IMG/VR virus record: IMGVR_UViG_3300023440_000001
Span: 62,001 to 126,000 of that record
DNA: 64,000 bases
Source of the DNA: a virus
Direction: 5' to 3' (one strand)
Program-made: the position numbers and the translations under genes
The notes under the pieces: model-generated
Database searches by the model: none
Told to the model about the DNA's origin: nothing
What the model saw: the letters and a program-made list of their open reading frames with translations, nothing else
Part shown: piece by piece, positions 15,068 to 23,381 of the stretch
Position numbering within the stretch: the stretch's first letter is position 1
How the letters are laid out: each line of letters starts with the position of its first letter

Positions 15068-15939
15068 ATCTGTCCAAAGTCATTCTCATGCTAAAAGGTT
15101 TACCAGCATCTGGTAAATCTACCTGGGCTAAAGAGCAAATAGATGAGCATCCCGGTCGATTCAAACGGGTCAACAAAGATGATCTGCGGGCAATGCTGGA
15201 TAACTCCCGCTGGTCAAGGGCTAATGAGAAGTTCGTTCTGAAGGTGCGCGACTTTATCGTCTCTCAGGCGTTGGAAGATGGATATTCGGTTATTGTTGAC
15301 GATACCAATCTCCATCCCAGACATGAGATCCGCCTGAAGGAGATTGCTCGTGAAAAGAAGGCTGATTTCGAAGTCAAGGAGTTTACGGATGTTCCTATTG
15401 AAGAGTGTATCAAGCGAGATCTGAAACGTCCTAACTCGGTTGGTCCGGATGTCATTCGACAAATGGCTCGACAGTTCAACTTGTTACAAAAGCGACCGGT
15501 ACCGGAGCATATCCCGGATCTTCCTACGGCAATAATCTGTGATCTGGACGGAACACTGGCTCTACTAAATGGTCGCAATCCTTATGACGCTTCTGACTGT
15601 GTGAACGACCTGTTAAACAGGCCAGTGGCTCAGCTGCTTAAAACCATTTGCAGAAGCCGTCCGGAAGTAAAGATCCTTCTGGTTTCAGGTCGTGAACAGA
15701 AGTATATGCATCAGACCTGGGACTGGTTAGAAAAGCATGATATTCCCTATGATTACTTGTTCATGCGTTGTACGGGTGATACTCGTAAGGACGCGATCAT
15801 TAAACGAGAGATCTATGATTACTATATACGGAATCAGTTTAATGTCTGGTTTGTACTGGATGATCGCCGTCAAGTAGTTGAGATGTGGCGCGACGAACTG
15901 GGTCTCCCGGTCTTTCAGGTAGACTGGGGTGAGTTCTAA
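15064..15939 (+). CDS. pseT: Polynucleotide 5'-kinase/3'-phosphatase (T4 Pnkp-like)
   Basis: 291 residues, near T4 Pnkp (301). N-terminal kinase with P-loop LPASGKST (~14-21) and the IVDDTNLHPRH segment. The C-terminal HAD phosphatase starts at ~158 with IICDLDGTLA (nucleophile in DLDGT) and continues with LVSGRE and FVLDDRRQVVEMW. It converts damaged 2',3'-P/5'-OH RNA ends into ligatable ends. TTG start at 15064 overlapping the ligase stop, with GGAGG 10 bases upstream; the next ATG would start right at the P-loop strand and is less likely. Confidence 0.92.
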   Translation: MNLSKVILMLKGLPASGKSTWAKEQIDEHPGRFKRVNKDDLRAMLDNSRWSRANEKFVLKVRDFIVSQALEDGYSVIVDDTNLHPRHEIRLKEIAREKKADFEVKEFTDVPIEECIKRDLKRPNSVGPDVIRQMARQFNLLQKRPVPEHIPDLPTAIICDLDGTLALLNGRNPYDASDCVNDLLNRPVAQLLKTICRSRPEVKILLVSGREQKYMHQTWDWLEKHDIPYDYLFMRCTGDTRKDAIIKREIYDYYIRNQFNVWFVLDDRRQVVEMWRDELGLPVFQVDWGEF

Positions 15940-15971
15940 CTCATTATACAGAAGTAATGATTTGGAGGATT

Positions 15972-16067
15972 GTGTTGAAGAAAGGGTATACGTTGATTCA
16001 GTGGATCCGAAAGAGATATCATAATACTAGAGGAGGAATGTTGTATGAAAGCTATACTGGAGTTTGA
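15972..16067 (+). CDS. Possible 31-aa basic peptide
   Basis: GTG start with GGAGG 4 bases upstream, in an otherwise empty 105-base gap. Sequence is short and basic (MLKKGYTLIQWIRKRYHNTR). The last residues overlap the next gene in another frame. Nothing else supports it. Confidence 0.3.
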   Translation: MLKKGYTLIQWIRKRYHNTRGGMLYESYTGV

Positions 16068-16272
16068 TCTACCAGATGATCAGGATCAATTTAATGTAGC
16101 CAGTCGAGCTATGAATTGGGCTCTGGTGGTATGGGCGCTAGATGGCTACCTGCGAGATCGTATTAAGTATACGGAACTACCAGAAATAGTATTAGATGCT
16201 CTCGAAGATGTTCGTGATCACTTATTTGATCTAATGAGTGACTATGGTGTTACCTTTGATGACTTTCATTGA
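16045..16272 (+). CDS. Conserved small phage protein, 75 aa
   Basis: SD GAGGAGG. Starts MKAILEFDLPDDQDQF and contains WALDGYLRDRIKY, a pattern I associate with a small protein common in many T4- and T5-like and other phages (N-terminal beta strand followed by two helices). No function is known for it. Acidic and soluble. Confidence 0.65.
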   Translation: MKAILEFDLPDDQDQFNVASRAMNWALVVWALDGYLRDRIKYTELPEIVLDALEDVRDHLFDLMSDYGVTFDDFH

Positions 16273-16293
16273 TGACTATAGGAGTAAACTGCT

Positions 16294-17010
16294 ATGTATT
16301 CTATTGTCAATGGAACATATTGTTATATCTGTCAAAAGGACTTCACCGAACATGTTATATCTCTGGGTCCGGACTTCATGGGATTCCATGAAATGATGCA
16401 TATGAAGCACATGGCCCGGATTCTGTATCGGCTGGATCGGTTAAATAGAGATATTGCAGAATGTGCTAATTGCTCACTGTGCAAAGATCGGAACTCGGTT
16501 GTTCCTGGTTCCGGCAATATCTACCGTCCAGACATTATGTTCATCGGTGAAGCGCCCGGTCAGGATGAAGATGAAACCGGCATCCCCTTTGTCGGTCGGG
16601 CCGGTAAGCTGCTGACTAAGATGATCAGGGCACTGGGTTATGAACGACACGAAGTGTTTATTACTAACGTCGTTAAATGTCGCCCGCCTAATAACAGGGA
16701 TCCTCGACCGGAAGAGCGGCTCAGCTGCTCAATATTCCTGGAGACGCAGATATCCCTCATTCAGCCATATGTAATTGTCACTCTGGGATTGCCGGCGGCA
16801 AAGGCCATTATTGGACTGCCGGAAGAGACCCGGATGGGTGACGTACGTGGTAAGCTATATGACTATGCAGAAACGCCGGTTATTCCTACTTATCACCCGG
16901 CATATCTACTGCGTAACCCTGGTGCAAAGAAGACTGTCTGGAATGATCTACAGACAGCTATGGAACAGATTAAGATTGCCAAAGGAGAATCCAATGGAAG
17001 CAACTATTAA
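16294..17010 (+). CDS. Uracil-DNA glycosylase, family 4 (Fe-S type)
   Basis: 238 residues. Removes uracil from DNA; family 4 enzymes carry a [4Fe-4S] cluster. Seen: CANCSLC (~56-62) giving two cluster cysteines, motif A GEAPGQDED (~84-92), PFVGRAGKLL, NVVKCRPPNNRDP and SCSIF giving the other cysteines, and C-terminal motif PTYHPAYLLRN. The first ~50 residues are extra and hold CYIC with several His, a possible second metal site. Works in the same pathway as the dUTPase (60600) and the UDG-like domain of the polymerase (31967). Confidence 0.9.
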   Translation: MYSIVNGTYCYICQKDFTEHVISLGPDFMGFHEMMHMKHMARILYRLDRLNRDIAECANCSLCKDRNSVVPGSGNIYRPDIMFIGEAPGQDEDETGIPFVGRAGKLLTKMIRALGYERHEVFITNVVKCRPPNNRDPRPEERLSCSIFLETQISLIQPYVIVTLGLPAAKAIIGLPEETRMGDVRGKLYDYAETPVIPTYHPAYLLRNPGAKKTVWNDLQTAMEQIKIAKGESNGSNY

Positions 17011-17566
17011 GATCAATCTGAACCTGGTTCAGTGTGAATCACTGGAACAGGCCAGAGCGCTGATAAATGAGTTTGTACGGGTTATTAGTGATGTTGAAGT
17101 TCACTCTGTTAAGGATGGTGTGTTAAGCATGTACGGAGCGGAACTTGTCGAAGTCTCGGATAAGCTGGATGTTCTGTTAAATAACGACATGTCCGAAGTG
17201 TATAAAGATGCATTAATTCGTATACACGATCTGGCTCTGGGTTATGATGGTGCGACAACAAAGGAAGCACTGGAGCATCTGATTGATGAACTGCGTATGT
17301 TATCGATTCTGGCCTATAACGAAGTCGATCTGCGAGTTTTGTTTCATAGCTTGACCGAGGATGAACGCAAGGAGTTTAATCGGCTTTATGAACATGCTAA
17401 ACGGGTAGGCAGAATAGAGTCAGTTGATGACTATTACTATTTATTAACCTGGTTTGTCAAGCAGAAGCGTCCTAATCTGTGGATCCGTCCCTATCTATTA
17501 GAAGTATTGGAACGAGATTATGGCGACCTGATTAATGAAGCTTTCTTGCAGGAGGATCAAGTATGA
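16994..17566 (+). CDS. Hypothetical protein, 190 aa
   Basis: ATG 16994 with AAAGGAG upstream, overlapping the UDG gene by 17 bases. The frame stays open further 5' but only antisense-looking sequence is added. Acidic and mostly helical. No motif recognised. Confidence 0.6.
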   Translation: MEATIKINLNLVQCESLEQARALINEFVRVISDVEVHSVKDGVLSMYGAELVEVSDKLDVLLNNDMSEVYKDALIRIHDLALGYDGATTKEALEHLIDELRMLSILAYNEVDLRVLFHSLTEDERKEFNRLYEHAKRVGRIESVDDYYYLLTWFVKQKRPNLWIRPYLLEVLERDYGDLINEAFLQEDQV

Positions 17567-17644
17567 AGACATTAAGTATATCCGTTTCCATCTAAACGGA
17601 TCGAAGCAGTGCTTGAAAAGGTTGAAGAGCGATTTAGTGAATAA
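17563..17644 (+). pseudogene. Frameshifted small ORF
   Basis: ATG 17563 overlaps the upstream stop (ATGA) with GGAGGATC before it, and codes MKTLSISV. The frame then hits TAA at 17593. A -1 shift near 17584 (GTTT) would continue as FPSKRIEAVLEKVEERFSE and end at 17644, 16 bases before the next start. The well-formed helical tail and good SD suggest a ~27-aa gene broken by a one-base indel, or a sequencing error. Confidence 0.4.
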
Positions 17645-17660
17645 ATAAGGAGATATGTAT

Positions 17661-18224
17661 ATGAGCTATAAATGGATCGTCGTTGAAAAGATGCGCCGTG
17701 GTGCCAAACAGCTGATAGATGAAGTATTTGAGACCCGCGGGGATGCAGAGCTTGCCCTGCGTAACCTGAAGGATCCGTCAAAAGCCCGTATTAAACGGAT
17801 TACCGATTCAGCTGAAGCCGGTGATGCTACTACATATAATGATATAGACGCTGCTGGCGCAGTTAGGTCTATTGGCAGAACCCCGGCTTGTAATAACTGC
17901 TGGTGGAATCTGTTGATTCAATTCCCCAGGGATGATGGCAATCACCAGGCAGCTTTGATTGCCTGCGAATACTGTACTAAGGAAACTCCACGTGGTAGGG
18001 GTAAGAAACGACTGCCGGCATTCAGCAATTTCAACCCGATTACCAACCTTCGCATCTACAAATGGACGGTTGAAGTTCTTCAGGCAATCCAAGAGAAGGT
18101 TACCGGGAAGCGCAAAACGTATATTCCCAAATCAACACCTAAACCCAGTAAAGTATCCAGCGATGATAGCCTTCTGCTGGATGTCTTTGAGAAGAGTAAG
18201 GAAGAGTTAATCAAAGAACTGTGA
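17661..18224 (+). CDS. Hypothetical protein with possible zinc site, 187 aa
   Basis: ATG 17661 preferred over ATG 17655, which is only 2 bases from AGGAG. Contains CNNCWW and CEYC about 30 residues apart, a possible zinc ribbon in mid-protein, with a basic linker (RGRGKKRLPAF) after it. The C-terminus is acidic-helical. Unknown function. Confidence 0.6.
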   Translation: MSYKWIVVEKMRRGAKQLIDEVFETRGDAELALRNLKDPSKARIKRITDSAEAGDATTYNDIDAAGAVRSIGRTPACNNCWWNLLIQFPRDDGNHQAALIACEYCTKETPRGRGKKRLPAFSNFNPITNLRIYKWTVEVLQAIQEKVTGKRKTYIPKSTPKPSKVSSDDSLLLDVFEKSKEELIKEL

Positions 18225-18232
18225 GGTCTTAT

Positions 18233-18886
18233 ATGAACAGCCCGCTTGTTTATATCATTCATCCTGTTACTAACGTTACACCGGAGAAACGCGCCCGTGC
18301 CCTGGAGCTGGCCACTCTACTGGAAGAAGTTGGCGCTCAGGTGTACCTGCCGGGTAGAGATACCGATCAGGGGCAGGCTCCGGCTGATATTGTTAAAGCC
18401 AATCTGGGTGCCATTCTGGGAGCCAGCATGATCTTTGTCATCTTTGATGAACACTCCAAGGGTGGCTTCTTCGACCTGGGTGCCGCCATGCTAACCCGGA
18501 CACCTATCTATGGAATTGCCAGTGATCGGAAATGGGATGGTCAGGACTTTTACCGTCAGCTGGTTAATCATATGTTTGCCAGTATGGATGAGTTAAAGGC
18601 TACTCTAAAAGATGAGAACAGTGAGATACGACAAAGACTGCAACGATATATGAGTGATAACTCCAACCTGTCGGTCTTTGACTATTATGAGTTTATGGAT
18701 CGTCTTTCCCTTCTGATTGATCGAGTGGACGATGATCTGCTCTGTCATCAGGTGTGTGTATATCATTCGTCATTGGCACAGTTGCTCAACTTTCAGTTGC
18801 AGCTAATGGAGATATCCTATCAGCGTGCCGGACATTTGTTTAGTGAAGCCTACAGGAGAATGAAAGATGAAAGAAGTAAAGGGTGA
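18233..18886 (+). CDS. Nucleoside 2-deoxyribosyltransferase-like protein, 217 aa
   Basis: Residues 1-110 follow the nucleoside deoxyribosyltransferase/NDT fold: N-terminal strand VYIIHPVTN, then AQVYLPGRDTDQGQ, ILGASMIFVIFDEHSKGGFF, and DLGAAMLTRTPIY. The usual E-x-G of this last motif is D-L-G, so the catalytic Glu may be replaced by Asp. NDT enzymes swap bases on deoxyribose; relatives hydrolyse nucleosides or cyclic ADP-ribose-like molecules. The C-terminal ~100 residues are helical, unlike single-domain NDTs. Overlaps the macro-domain gene by 20 bases. Exact substrate unknown. Confidence 0.65.
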   Translation: MNSPLVYIIHPVTNVTPEKRARALELATLLEEVGAQVYLPGRDTDQGQAPADIVKANLGAILGASMIFVIFDEHSKGGFFDLGAAMLTRTPIYGIASDRKWDGQDFYRQLVNHMFASMDELKATLKDENSEIRQRLQRYMSDNSNLSVFDYYEFMDRLSLLIDRVDDDLLCHQVCVYHSSLAQLLNFQLQLMEISYQRAGHLFSEAYRRMKDERSKG

Positions 18887-19298
18887 TATCTGGAAACGAT
18901 CCGGAGATGTGCGCGTTATTACCACCAATGGTTATGTTAAGCGTAACGGTGAAGCTGTTATGGGTCGCGGTGTTGCATTGCAAGCGGCCCGAAGATACCA
19001 GTGGTTACCAAAGGCACTGGGTGAGAAGCTGCTAGAAGAAGGTAACCATGTCCATCTATTTAATACTCCCCATGGCGCTCTGGTTACCTATCCGGTTAAG
19101 TATAACTGGTGGCAAGCAGCTGATCCGGAACTAATTGAACGATCAGCAAAAGAGTTGATTGTACTTACCAATGAACAGGGATGGCAACAGGTATTAATGG
19201 TCCGTCCAGGCTGCGGTAATGGGCAGCTGACCTGGGATGTAGTTAAACCCATCCTTGTTCCCCTTCTGGATGACCGCTTTATCATAGTCGAAAGGTAA
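18867..19298 (+). CDS. Macro-domain protein, 143 aa
   Basis: Macro domains bind ADP-ribose and often remove it or process ADP-ribose derivatives. Seen: MKEVKGDIW at the N-terminus, the ITTNGYVKRNGEAVMGRG loop (N and the G-rich turn contact the distal ribose), ALVTYPVKYNWW, and RPGCGNGQLTWDVVKPIL matching the phosphate-binding G-x-G-x-G/L-W signature. Length fits a single macro domain. Overlap with the NDT-like gene suggests a joint role in NAD/ADP-ribose-type metabolites, possibly countering host ADP-ribosylation or nucleotide-signal defence (inference). Confidence 0.82.
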   Translation: MKEVKGDIWKRSGDVRVITTNGYVKRNGEAVMGRGVALQAARRYQWLPKALGEKLLEEGNHVHLFNTPHGALVTYPVKYNWWQAADPELIERSAKELIVLTNEQGWQQVLMVRPGCGNGQLTWDVVKPILVPLLDDRFIIVER

Positions 19299-19303
19299 GG
19301 GTT

Positions 19304-19492
19304 ATGAGTCTACCACAATGGCTAAAGGATAAGGTTCACATCAAAGTTGATAATAATGATCAGATTTCACTCGATGAACTCAAAAGCTTTGTCGAACGGG
19401 TTCAACGTTGTACCGTCTACCGGCGGGATCAGGATAGTATTATCGCCCATGCTATCCGTCAGCTGGTAGGTGATAATACAATTAACAATTAA
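19304..19492 (+). CDS. Hypothetical protein, 62 aa
   Basis: ATG 19304 right after the macro-domain gene with GGTAAGGG upstream. Small alpha-helical protein with FVERVQRCTVYRRDQDSII. No family recognised. Confidence 0.55.
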   Translation: MSLPQWLKDKVHIKVDNNDQISLDELKSFVERVQRCTVYRRDQDSIIAHAIRQLVGDNTINN

Positions 19493-19511
19493 GTGATATG
19501 GAGGAATGACC

Positions 19512-20141
19512 ATGCATTCTTTATATCTGTTTATACTGGATGATATCAAGAAGGACAGCAGCGCGAAAGATATATCTGCTCGCTTTGAAGAGCTGTATGT
19601 AGATGATTATTGTGACGAGAACAACTGGTATCAGGAAGAAGTGTTTGTGCACCGGGATGGTACTGTTGTTCCTATGTGCCCGGCTGACGATTACCGTGGT
19701 CGTGATACTTTTGCCAGGGAGCTGGAATCAATGAAACCGGATGAGCGTATCCCATATTTGCTCACCCTGGCCATGAAAATGACCGCTGGTGACATAGGTC
19801 TCTTTAATGCTTCCAATTTGTCTCTGGTTGAGAATGAAGGAGATCGTAAGATCAACTCTCTCAGTCGAGCTGAGTTGATCAAGATCGTTGAAGATAACCA
19901 TGAAGTGCTGATCATTGCCCCTATGAAAGATGATAGTATTCCCGGGTTCCTGCGGTTCTGGAGAACAAAGAAGAACGTCGGCATCATCGAAGCATTCATG
20001 GATTCCAATATTAAACCGTTTGGTATTTATCCTACCACACCTTACGATGGCCCCCGCTGTTTCGATCTTCGAAGCGATCCGAAAGTTGCGGATCAGATTT
20101 CCGAAGGTGAAGGCATTCTGGCCGTCGATATTCATACTTAA
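19512..20141 (+). CDS. Hypothetical protein, 209 aa
   Basis: ATG 19512 preferred over 19506 because GGAGG is 7 bases away. Acidic alpha/beta protein containing LSRAELIKIVEDNHEVLIIAP, which reads like a helix-strand unit of a Rossmann-type domain, but no nucleotide motif is seen. Unknown. Confidence 0.6.
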   Translation: MHSLYLFILDDIKKDSSAKDISARFEELYVDDYCDENNWYQEEVFVHRDGTVVPMCPADDYRGRDTFARELESMKPDERIPYLLTLAMKMTAGDIGLFNASNLSLVENEGDRKINSLSRAELIKIVEDNHEVLIIAPMKDDSIPGFLRFWRTKKNVGIIEAFMDSNIKPFGIYPTTPYDGPRCFDLRSDPKVADQISEGEGILAVDIHT

Positions 20142-20155
20142 TCGGAGGAACTCCC

Positions 20156-20485
20156 ATGTTTACTATATGCTGGCAAGAACTATCTGAAGTAAACGGTAAG
20201 GATGTATTTGTTGATCATTGGGAAAGATATGAAGATCTGGATTCCGTTAAGCAACTGATCGAGGATCTGGAAGAGAGAGGACTTGACCCGGACTTTGATA
20301 TACTGATCCTGGCACCTGATAGTGAACTTTCTGTCGAAGATATCCGCGCTCTGGAAATCGGTCGTGCCATTATGGAGGAGGCGGACTTCCTGGATATCAA
20401 CCTGATGGAAGGTCAAATTGAACACCAACTGGGTTCCATCTATGTAAATGATGTCTATATTTCAATCCTACCTGTAGAAGGATAG
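20156..20485 (+). CDS. Hypothetical acidic protein, 109 aa
   Basis: SD CGGAGG. Very acidic (IEDLEERGLDPDFDILILAP; EEADFLDINLME), possibly a DNA mimic or chaperone-type protein, though this rests on charge alone. Last gene before promoter-like copy 3; its stop codon is followed at once by GGGAGTG. Confidence 0.6.
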   Translation: MFTICWQELSEVNGKDVFVDHWERYEDLDSVKQLIEDLEERGLDPDFDILILAPDSELSVEDIRALEIGRAIMEEADFLDINLMEGQIEHQLGSIYVNDVYISILPVEG

Positions 20486-20527
20486 GGAGTGACTGTCAGT
20501 CTACACTGTTGCTGTTCATTCACTCCC
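20484..20527 (+). promoter_or_regulatory. Bipartite GTCTAC-N13-ATTCAC element, copy 3
   Basis: GACTG-T-CAGTC core with right arm CAGTCTACAC; GTCTAC ends at 20504 and ATTCACTCCC starts at 20518, again 13 bases later. The left arm differs (GGGAGTGACTG), and here AGGGAGTG (20483-20490) is the complement of CACTCCCT (20521-20528), so this copy can also fold into a longer hairpin. It precedes the sliding-clamp block. Confidence 0.68.
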
Positions 20528-20579
20528 TACACCCAATAGCATTTCACTATATTCAGCCTGAATGATGGGGGTAAACTGA

Positions 20580-20972
20580 ATGAAGGATAAAGACTTTGAC
20601 TTTGAAGTGCACGTGAAGAAACCTGATAAGTTGATAATGACGTACTACCCGAATGGTGAGAAGAATGAGAAGGATCGTATTGAGTTTCAGATCACATTCC
20701 CGAAAGAGTACAGGCGTCTGCTGGAAGATGCCAACTTTCTGGAAGGAACTCAGGCACTGATACTACACCTGATTTCTACTCTGGAACTTCAAATGAATGA
20801 AAACGAGTTCCTACCGGAGCTCATTGAGATCGCATCCCTGCGGGAGGTACTCTATAACAAAACACTGGAGATCATCCAGGAAGCAATTGATAAGCACCTG
20901 AGCAATTCTATCTATAGTGCGATCCCCAAGAACCAGCGTTACAATAACTTCTTACTGGAGATTGTCCAATGA
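20580..20972 (+). CDS. Hypothetical protein, 130 aa
   Basis: First gene after copy 3 of the promoter-like element; SD GGGGGT. N-terminal beta strands (FEVHVKKPDKLIMTYY) and C-terminal helices. Overlaps the next gene by 4 bases. Could be a replication accessory given the sliding clamp two genes on; no family seen. Confidence 0.6.
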   Translation: MKDKDFDFEVHVKKPDKLIMTYYPNGEKNEKDRIEFQITFPKEYRRLLEDANFLEGTQALILHLISTLELQMNENEFLPELIEIASLREVLYNKTLEIIQEAIDKHLSNSIYSAIPKNQRYNNFLLEIVQ

Positions 20973-21265
20973 CGGAAGTTGCTATCAACTCTCAGCTGTT
21001 CTTAAACTACATACAGGGTGCGGTACGACATTTAATTGCCGCCACCATGATAGAAGATCGGATTTCTAAATCCGACGCTATTAGTAAGGTAGAGGGACAG
21101 ATAGTTGATCTGCTCCGTAAAGAAGGACTGCGCATACTTGGTTCAGCCGATATTAACCTTATAGAAGATGCCAGTCGTCAGGTGTTTAAAGGCTCCTCAC
21201 TGAAGATCGTCGAGGAGATATTTAACTCAATCAAGGAGTATGCTCATGAAGAAGCTAGTTCTTAA
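20969..21265 (+). CDS. Hypothetical helical protein, 98 aa
   Basis: Starts inside the ATGA overlap with the previous gene. Wholly helical, no motif. Its 3' end overlaps the sliding-clamp start by 20 bases, so the three genes are probably cotranslated. Confidence 0.6.
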   Translation: MTEVAINSQLFLNYIQGAVRHLIAATMIEDRISKSDAISKVEGQIVDLLRKEGLRILGSADINLIEDASRQVFKGSSLKIVEEIFNSIKEYAHEEASS

Positions 21266-22406
21266 AGCTGGCCAGATTCAAACGGCAATGAACTTCCTGT
21301 TTCCGGGTTTTGAAAAGACCGGGACTCATCCGGAGAGTCAGTTACTTCATATCGAAGCGAAGGAGAAGTTCCTTATCTTTACTACCCGGAATCGCTACGT
21401 AATTGGTCGCTTTGCTATTGATATGGGTAAGGAACTGGAGTCATTCTCCACATTGATTCAGTATGAACGGTTCCGCAACTTGATTAACACATACCTACCA
21501 GAGACCAGGATAAGCCTGATTCCGGATGAGAATAGGCTTACCGTGCAGACCAATGGTCGCTACAGTTTTGTTGTGTACGATACGTATTATTCCCTGGAAA
21601 TGCCCAAAGTTGACGCTGCCGGGAAGGCAGATTATGCGACCCTTCATAAACTCTTAACACTGGCCAAACCATTTACAAGCATTGATAAGGCTACTGTTTC
21701 TGCCAATAAAGCAATTCGCCTGGTCTATAATGAAACGGACCAGACCTTAAAATCGATGGTAATTGATAACTCTGTTGCTGCTCAATTTGAAGTGAAGCTG
21801 AGCAAAGAGGCCAAGATCATTCCATTTGACATACATCGTCCTTTCGACGTCTATTTGAAAGGCACACTGGTCTCAAAGATGCAGGCGAATGCTATCTCAG
21901 GTGAAGCCAAACTCTATGTCAACGATGATCAGTCCGCTTTCAGTATTGTTGGACATGATGGCAAGGCCAAGATGGTTATGTCTACACTGAATGACCTCGA
22001 AGAATCTGCTGGTGTAGTGGAAACCGTTCTCGGCGAACACCGTCCGCATTACTTCACTGTTGATCTGGATATCTTCGAAGTCATTCTGCAGAGAATGGTA
22101 AACTTTGCTCCCGATGATATTCATGTTTCTGCTGCTGCAAGTGAAAAGAAGGTAACCTTTACAGCACAGGAACATGGTAAGGTTCTGGCGCAGGAAAGCA
22201 TGGAATGTGAAGATATCAAAGGTCATGTGAATATTCGTATGCCAATCCGTGTGGTTACCAACATTGTCAAACTATTGAGTAATAGCGGTGGAAAGCTGAA
22301 GTTCCAGGTAAATAAGGATGGTACTACTGCCATGGTAACCGGCCCGGTTAGTGACAATATCATCATGACAGTTGGCTTCAGCACTGAAGGCGAGGATAGT
22401 GAATAA
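21246..22406 (+). CDS. dnaN: DNA polymerase sliding clamp (beta-clamp-like)
   Basis: 386 residues, close to bacterial DnaN (~366-380). Forms a ring on DNA that tethers the polymerase. Evidence is overall architecture: three similar ~125-residue beta-rich repeats. The first contains LLHIEAKEKFLIFTTRNRYV. The third contains IRVVTNIVKLLSNSGGKLKF and ends MVTGPVSDNIIMTVGF, echoing the DnaN end where the C-terminal strand closes the ring. ATG 21246 chosen because AAGGAG lies 7 bases away; ATG 21240 is too close. The clamp loader candidate is at 53843. Confidence 0.8.
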   Translation: MKKLVLKAGQIQTAMNFLFPGFEKTGTHPESQLLHIEAKEKFLIFTTRNRYVIGRFAIDMGKELESFSTLIQYERFRNLINTYLPETRISLIPDENRLTVQTNGRYSFVVYDTYYSLEMPKVDAAGKADYATLHKLLTLAKPFTSIDKATVSANKAIRLVYNETDQTLKSMVIDNSVAAQFEVKLSKEAKIIPFDIHRPFDVYLKGTLVSKMQANAISGEAKLYVNDDQSAFSIVGHDGKAKMVMSTLNDLEESAGVVETVLGEHRPHYFTVDLDIFEVILQRMVNFAPDDIHVSAAASEKKVTFTAQEHGKVLAQESMECEDIKGHVNIRMPIRVVTNIVKLLSNSGGKLKFQVNKDGTTAMVTGPVSDNIIMTVGFSTEGEDSE

Positions 22407-22816
22407 TGGGATTGAAAAAGACCAACCGTGACTCACTGGAACTCTATATAGAAGAAGAGCTCGGAGATCTTCTGAATCTCCGGCTCACTTCTGGTTCCGG
22501 TAATCAGCTGGGAGATGGTGATCTAAAGCCCCGTTATCGAAAGCTGGATGATATTCACTTCGGTATAGAATGTAAACGCACTTCCCGTGGCAAAAACCAT
22601 AATGTAAAATGGGATGACTACCAAAAAGCCCGCAAGCAGGTAGAGCGCGGTGGTCAGGTGCTCTTATTTGTTACTCAAAACGAAGTCAGGGACGTTATGG
22701 TCCACCTTCGTTTCCAGGACTTTAAGTGGCTTCTGGAAATCATCCAAGAAGCCTATCAGATCGTATCTGAACAATGGGCGAATCAGCCCAACCATAAAGA
22801 ATCATCTCTACAGTGA
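22406..22816 (+). CDS. PD-(D/E)XK nuclease, Holliday-junction-resolvase-like
   Basis: 136 residues. Motif layout of the PD-(D/E)XK fold: N-terminal helix with E, SGSGNQLGDGDLKPRY supplying an Asp, then HFGIECKRTS with the E-x-K catalytic pair, then a KWDDYQKARKQVERGGQVLL helix-strand with Gln/Lys as in archaeal-type resolvases. Such enzymes cut branched DNA during phage recombination and replication. One-base overlap with the clamp gene suggests coupling. Exact substrate is inferred. Confidence 0.72.
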   Translation: MGLKKTNRDSLELYIEEELGDLLNLRLTSGSGNQLGDGDLKPRYRKLDDIHFGIECKRTSRGKNHNVKWDDYQKARKQVERGGQVLLFVTQNEVRDVMVHLRFQDFKWLLEIIQEAYQIVSEQWANQPNHKESSLQ

Positions 22817-22868
22817 AGATGATTTCGTCCTATGAATCGACCACTAAGTATCAAGGAGTACGGGTATT

Positions 22869-23381
22869 ATGCAGGATCGCTATACGGAAGAAGTAAGAAG
22901 ATGGTTTTATAACTCTTTTAAGGACGTAGTTAAGATCAACTCTCTAAACGATCTACAAGTTATTAACAGAGTTTCTATGGAGTCCAACCATGCCATGATC
23001 TTTCTGGCTGTTCTAATCGGTGATGCACGCCGAGATGTTGGCACTGTGATTTATGAGATCACCAGCAATGCAGCCGTGGTCAAAGAAGTAACTCTCGTCT
23101 TTGAGTATATATTCGACCTCATGAGTGATCCAGCCCCGTTTCTAGCTGGAAATGACAAGTCGTCTGAGCTCATGGATCGAATAGCTGATACCCATCAAAA
23201 CATTGTACGCTGGGAATCCGGCTTGACAGCTTTTATTAACAGTCGACTGCTGGATAGCCAGAGTCAACCGGCTCAGAATGAGCTGGATTCTGTATTGGAC
23301 CTGCTGGGCTATCTTGGGTACTTAAAACACTATTATGAAGATCTCTACCATGAAGTCAAAACTAATCCCGGAGAGATGTAA
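22869..23381 (+). CDS. Hypothetical helical protein, 170 aa
   Basis: Weak SD (AAGGAG 12 bases upstream). Helical throughout. Its 3' end overlaps the start region of the RecA-like gene, which begins in another frame. No motif recognised. Position hints at a recombination accessory role. Confidence 0.55.
   Translation: MQDRYTEEVRRWFYNSFKDVVKINSLNDLQVINRVSMESNHAMIFLAVLIGDARRDVGTVIYEITSNAAVVKEVTLVFEYIFDLMSDPAPFLAGNDKSSELMDRIADTHQNIVRWESGLTAFINSRLLDSQSQPAQNELDSVLDLLGYLGYLKHYYEDLYHEVKTNPGEM

Noticed and set aside
16775-16993. Upstream extension of the 16994 gene through the UDG coding region
   Set aside because: Overlaps more than 200 bases of the catalytic end of UDG and lacks an SD; the ATG at 16994 has AAAGGAG.
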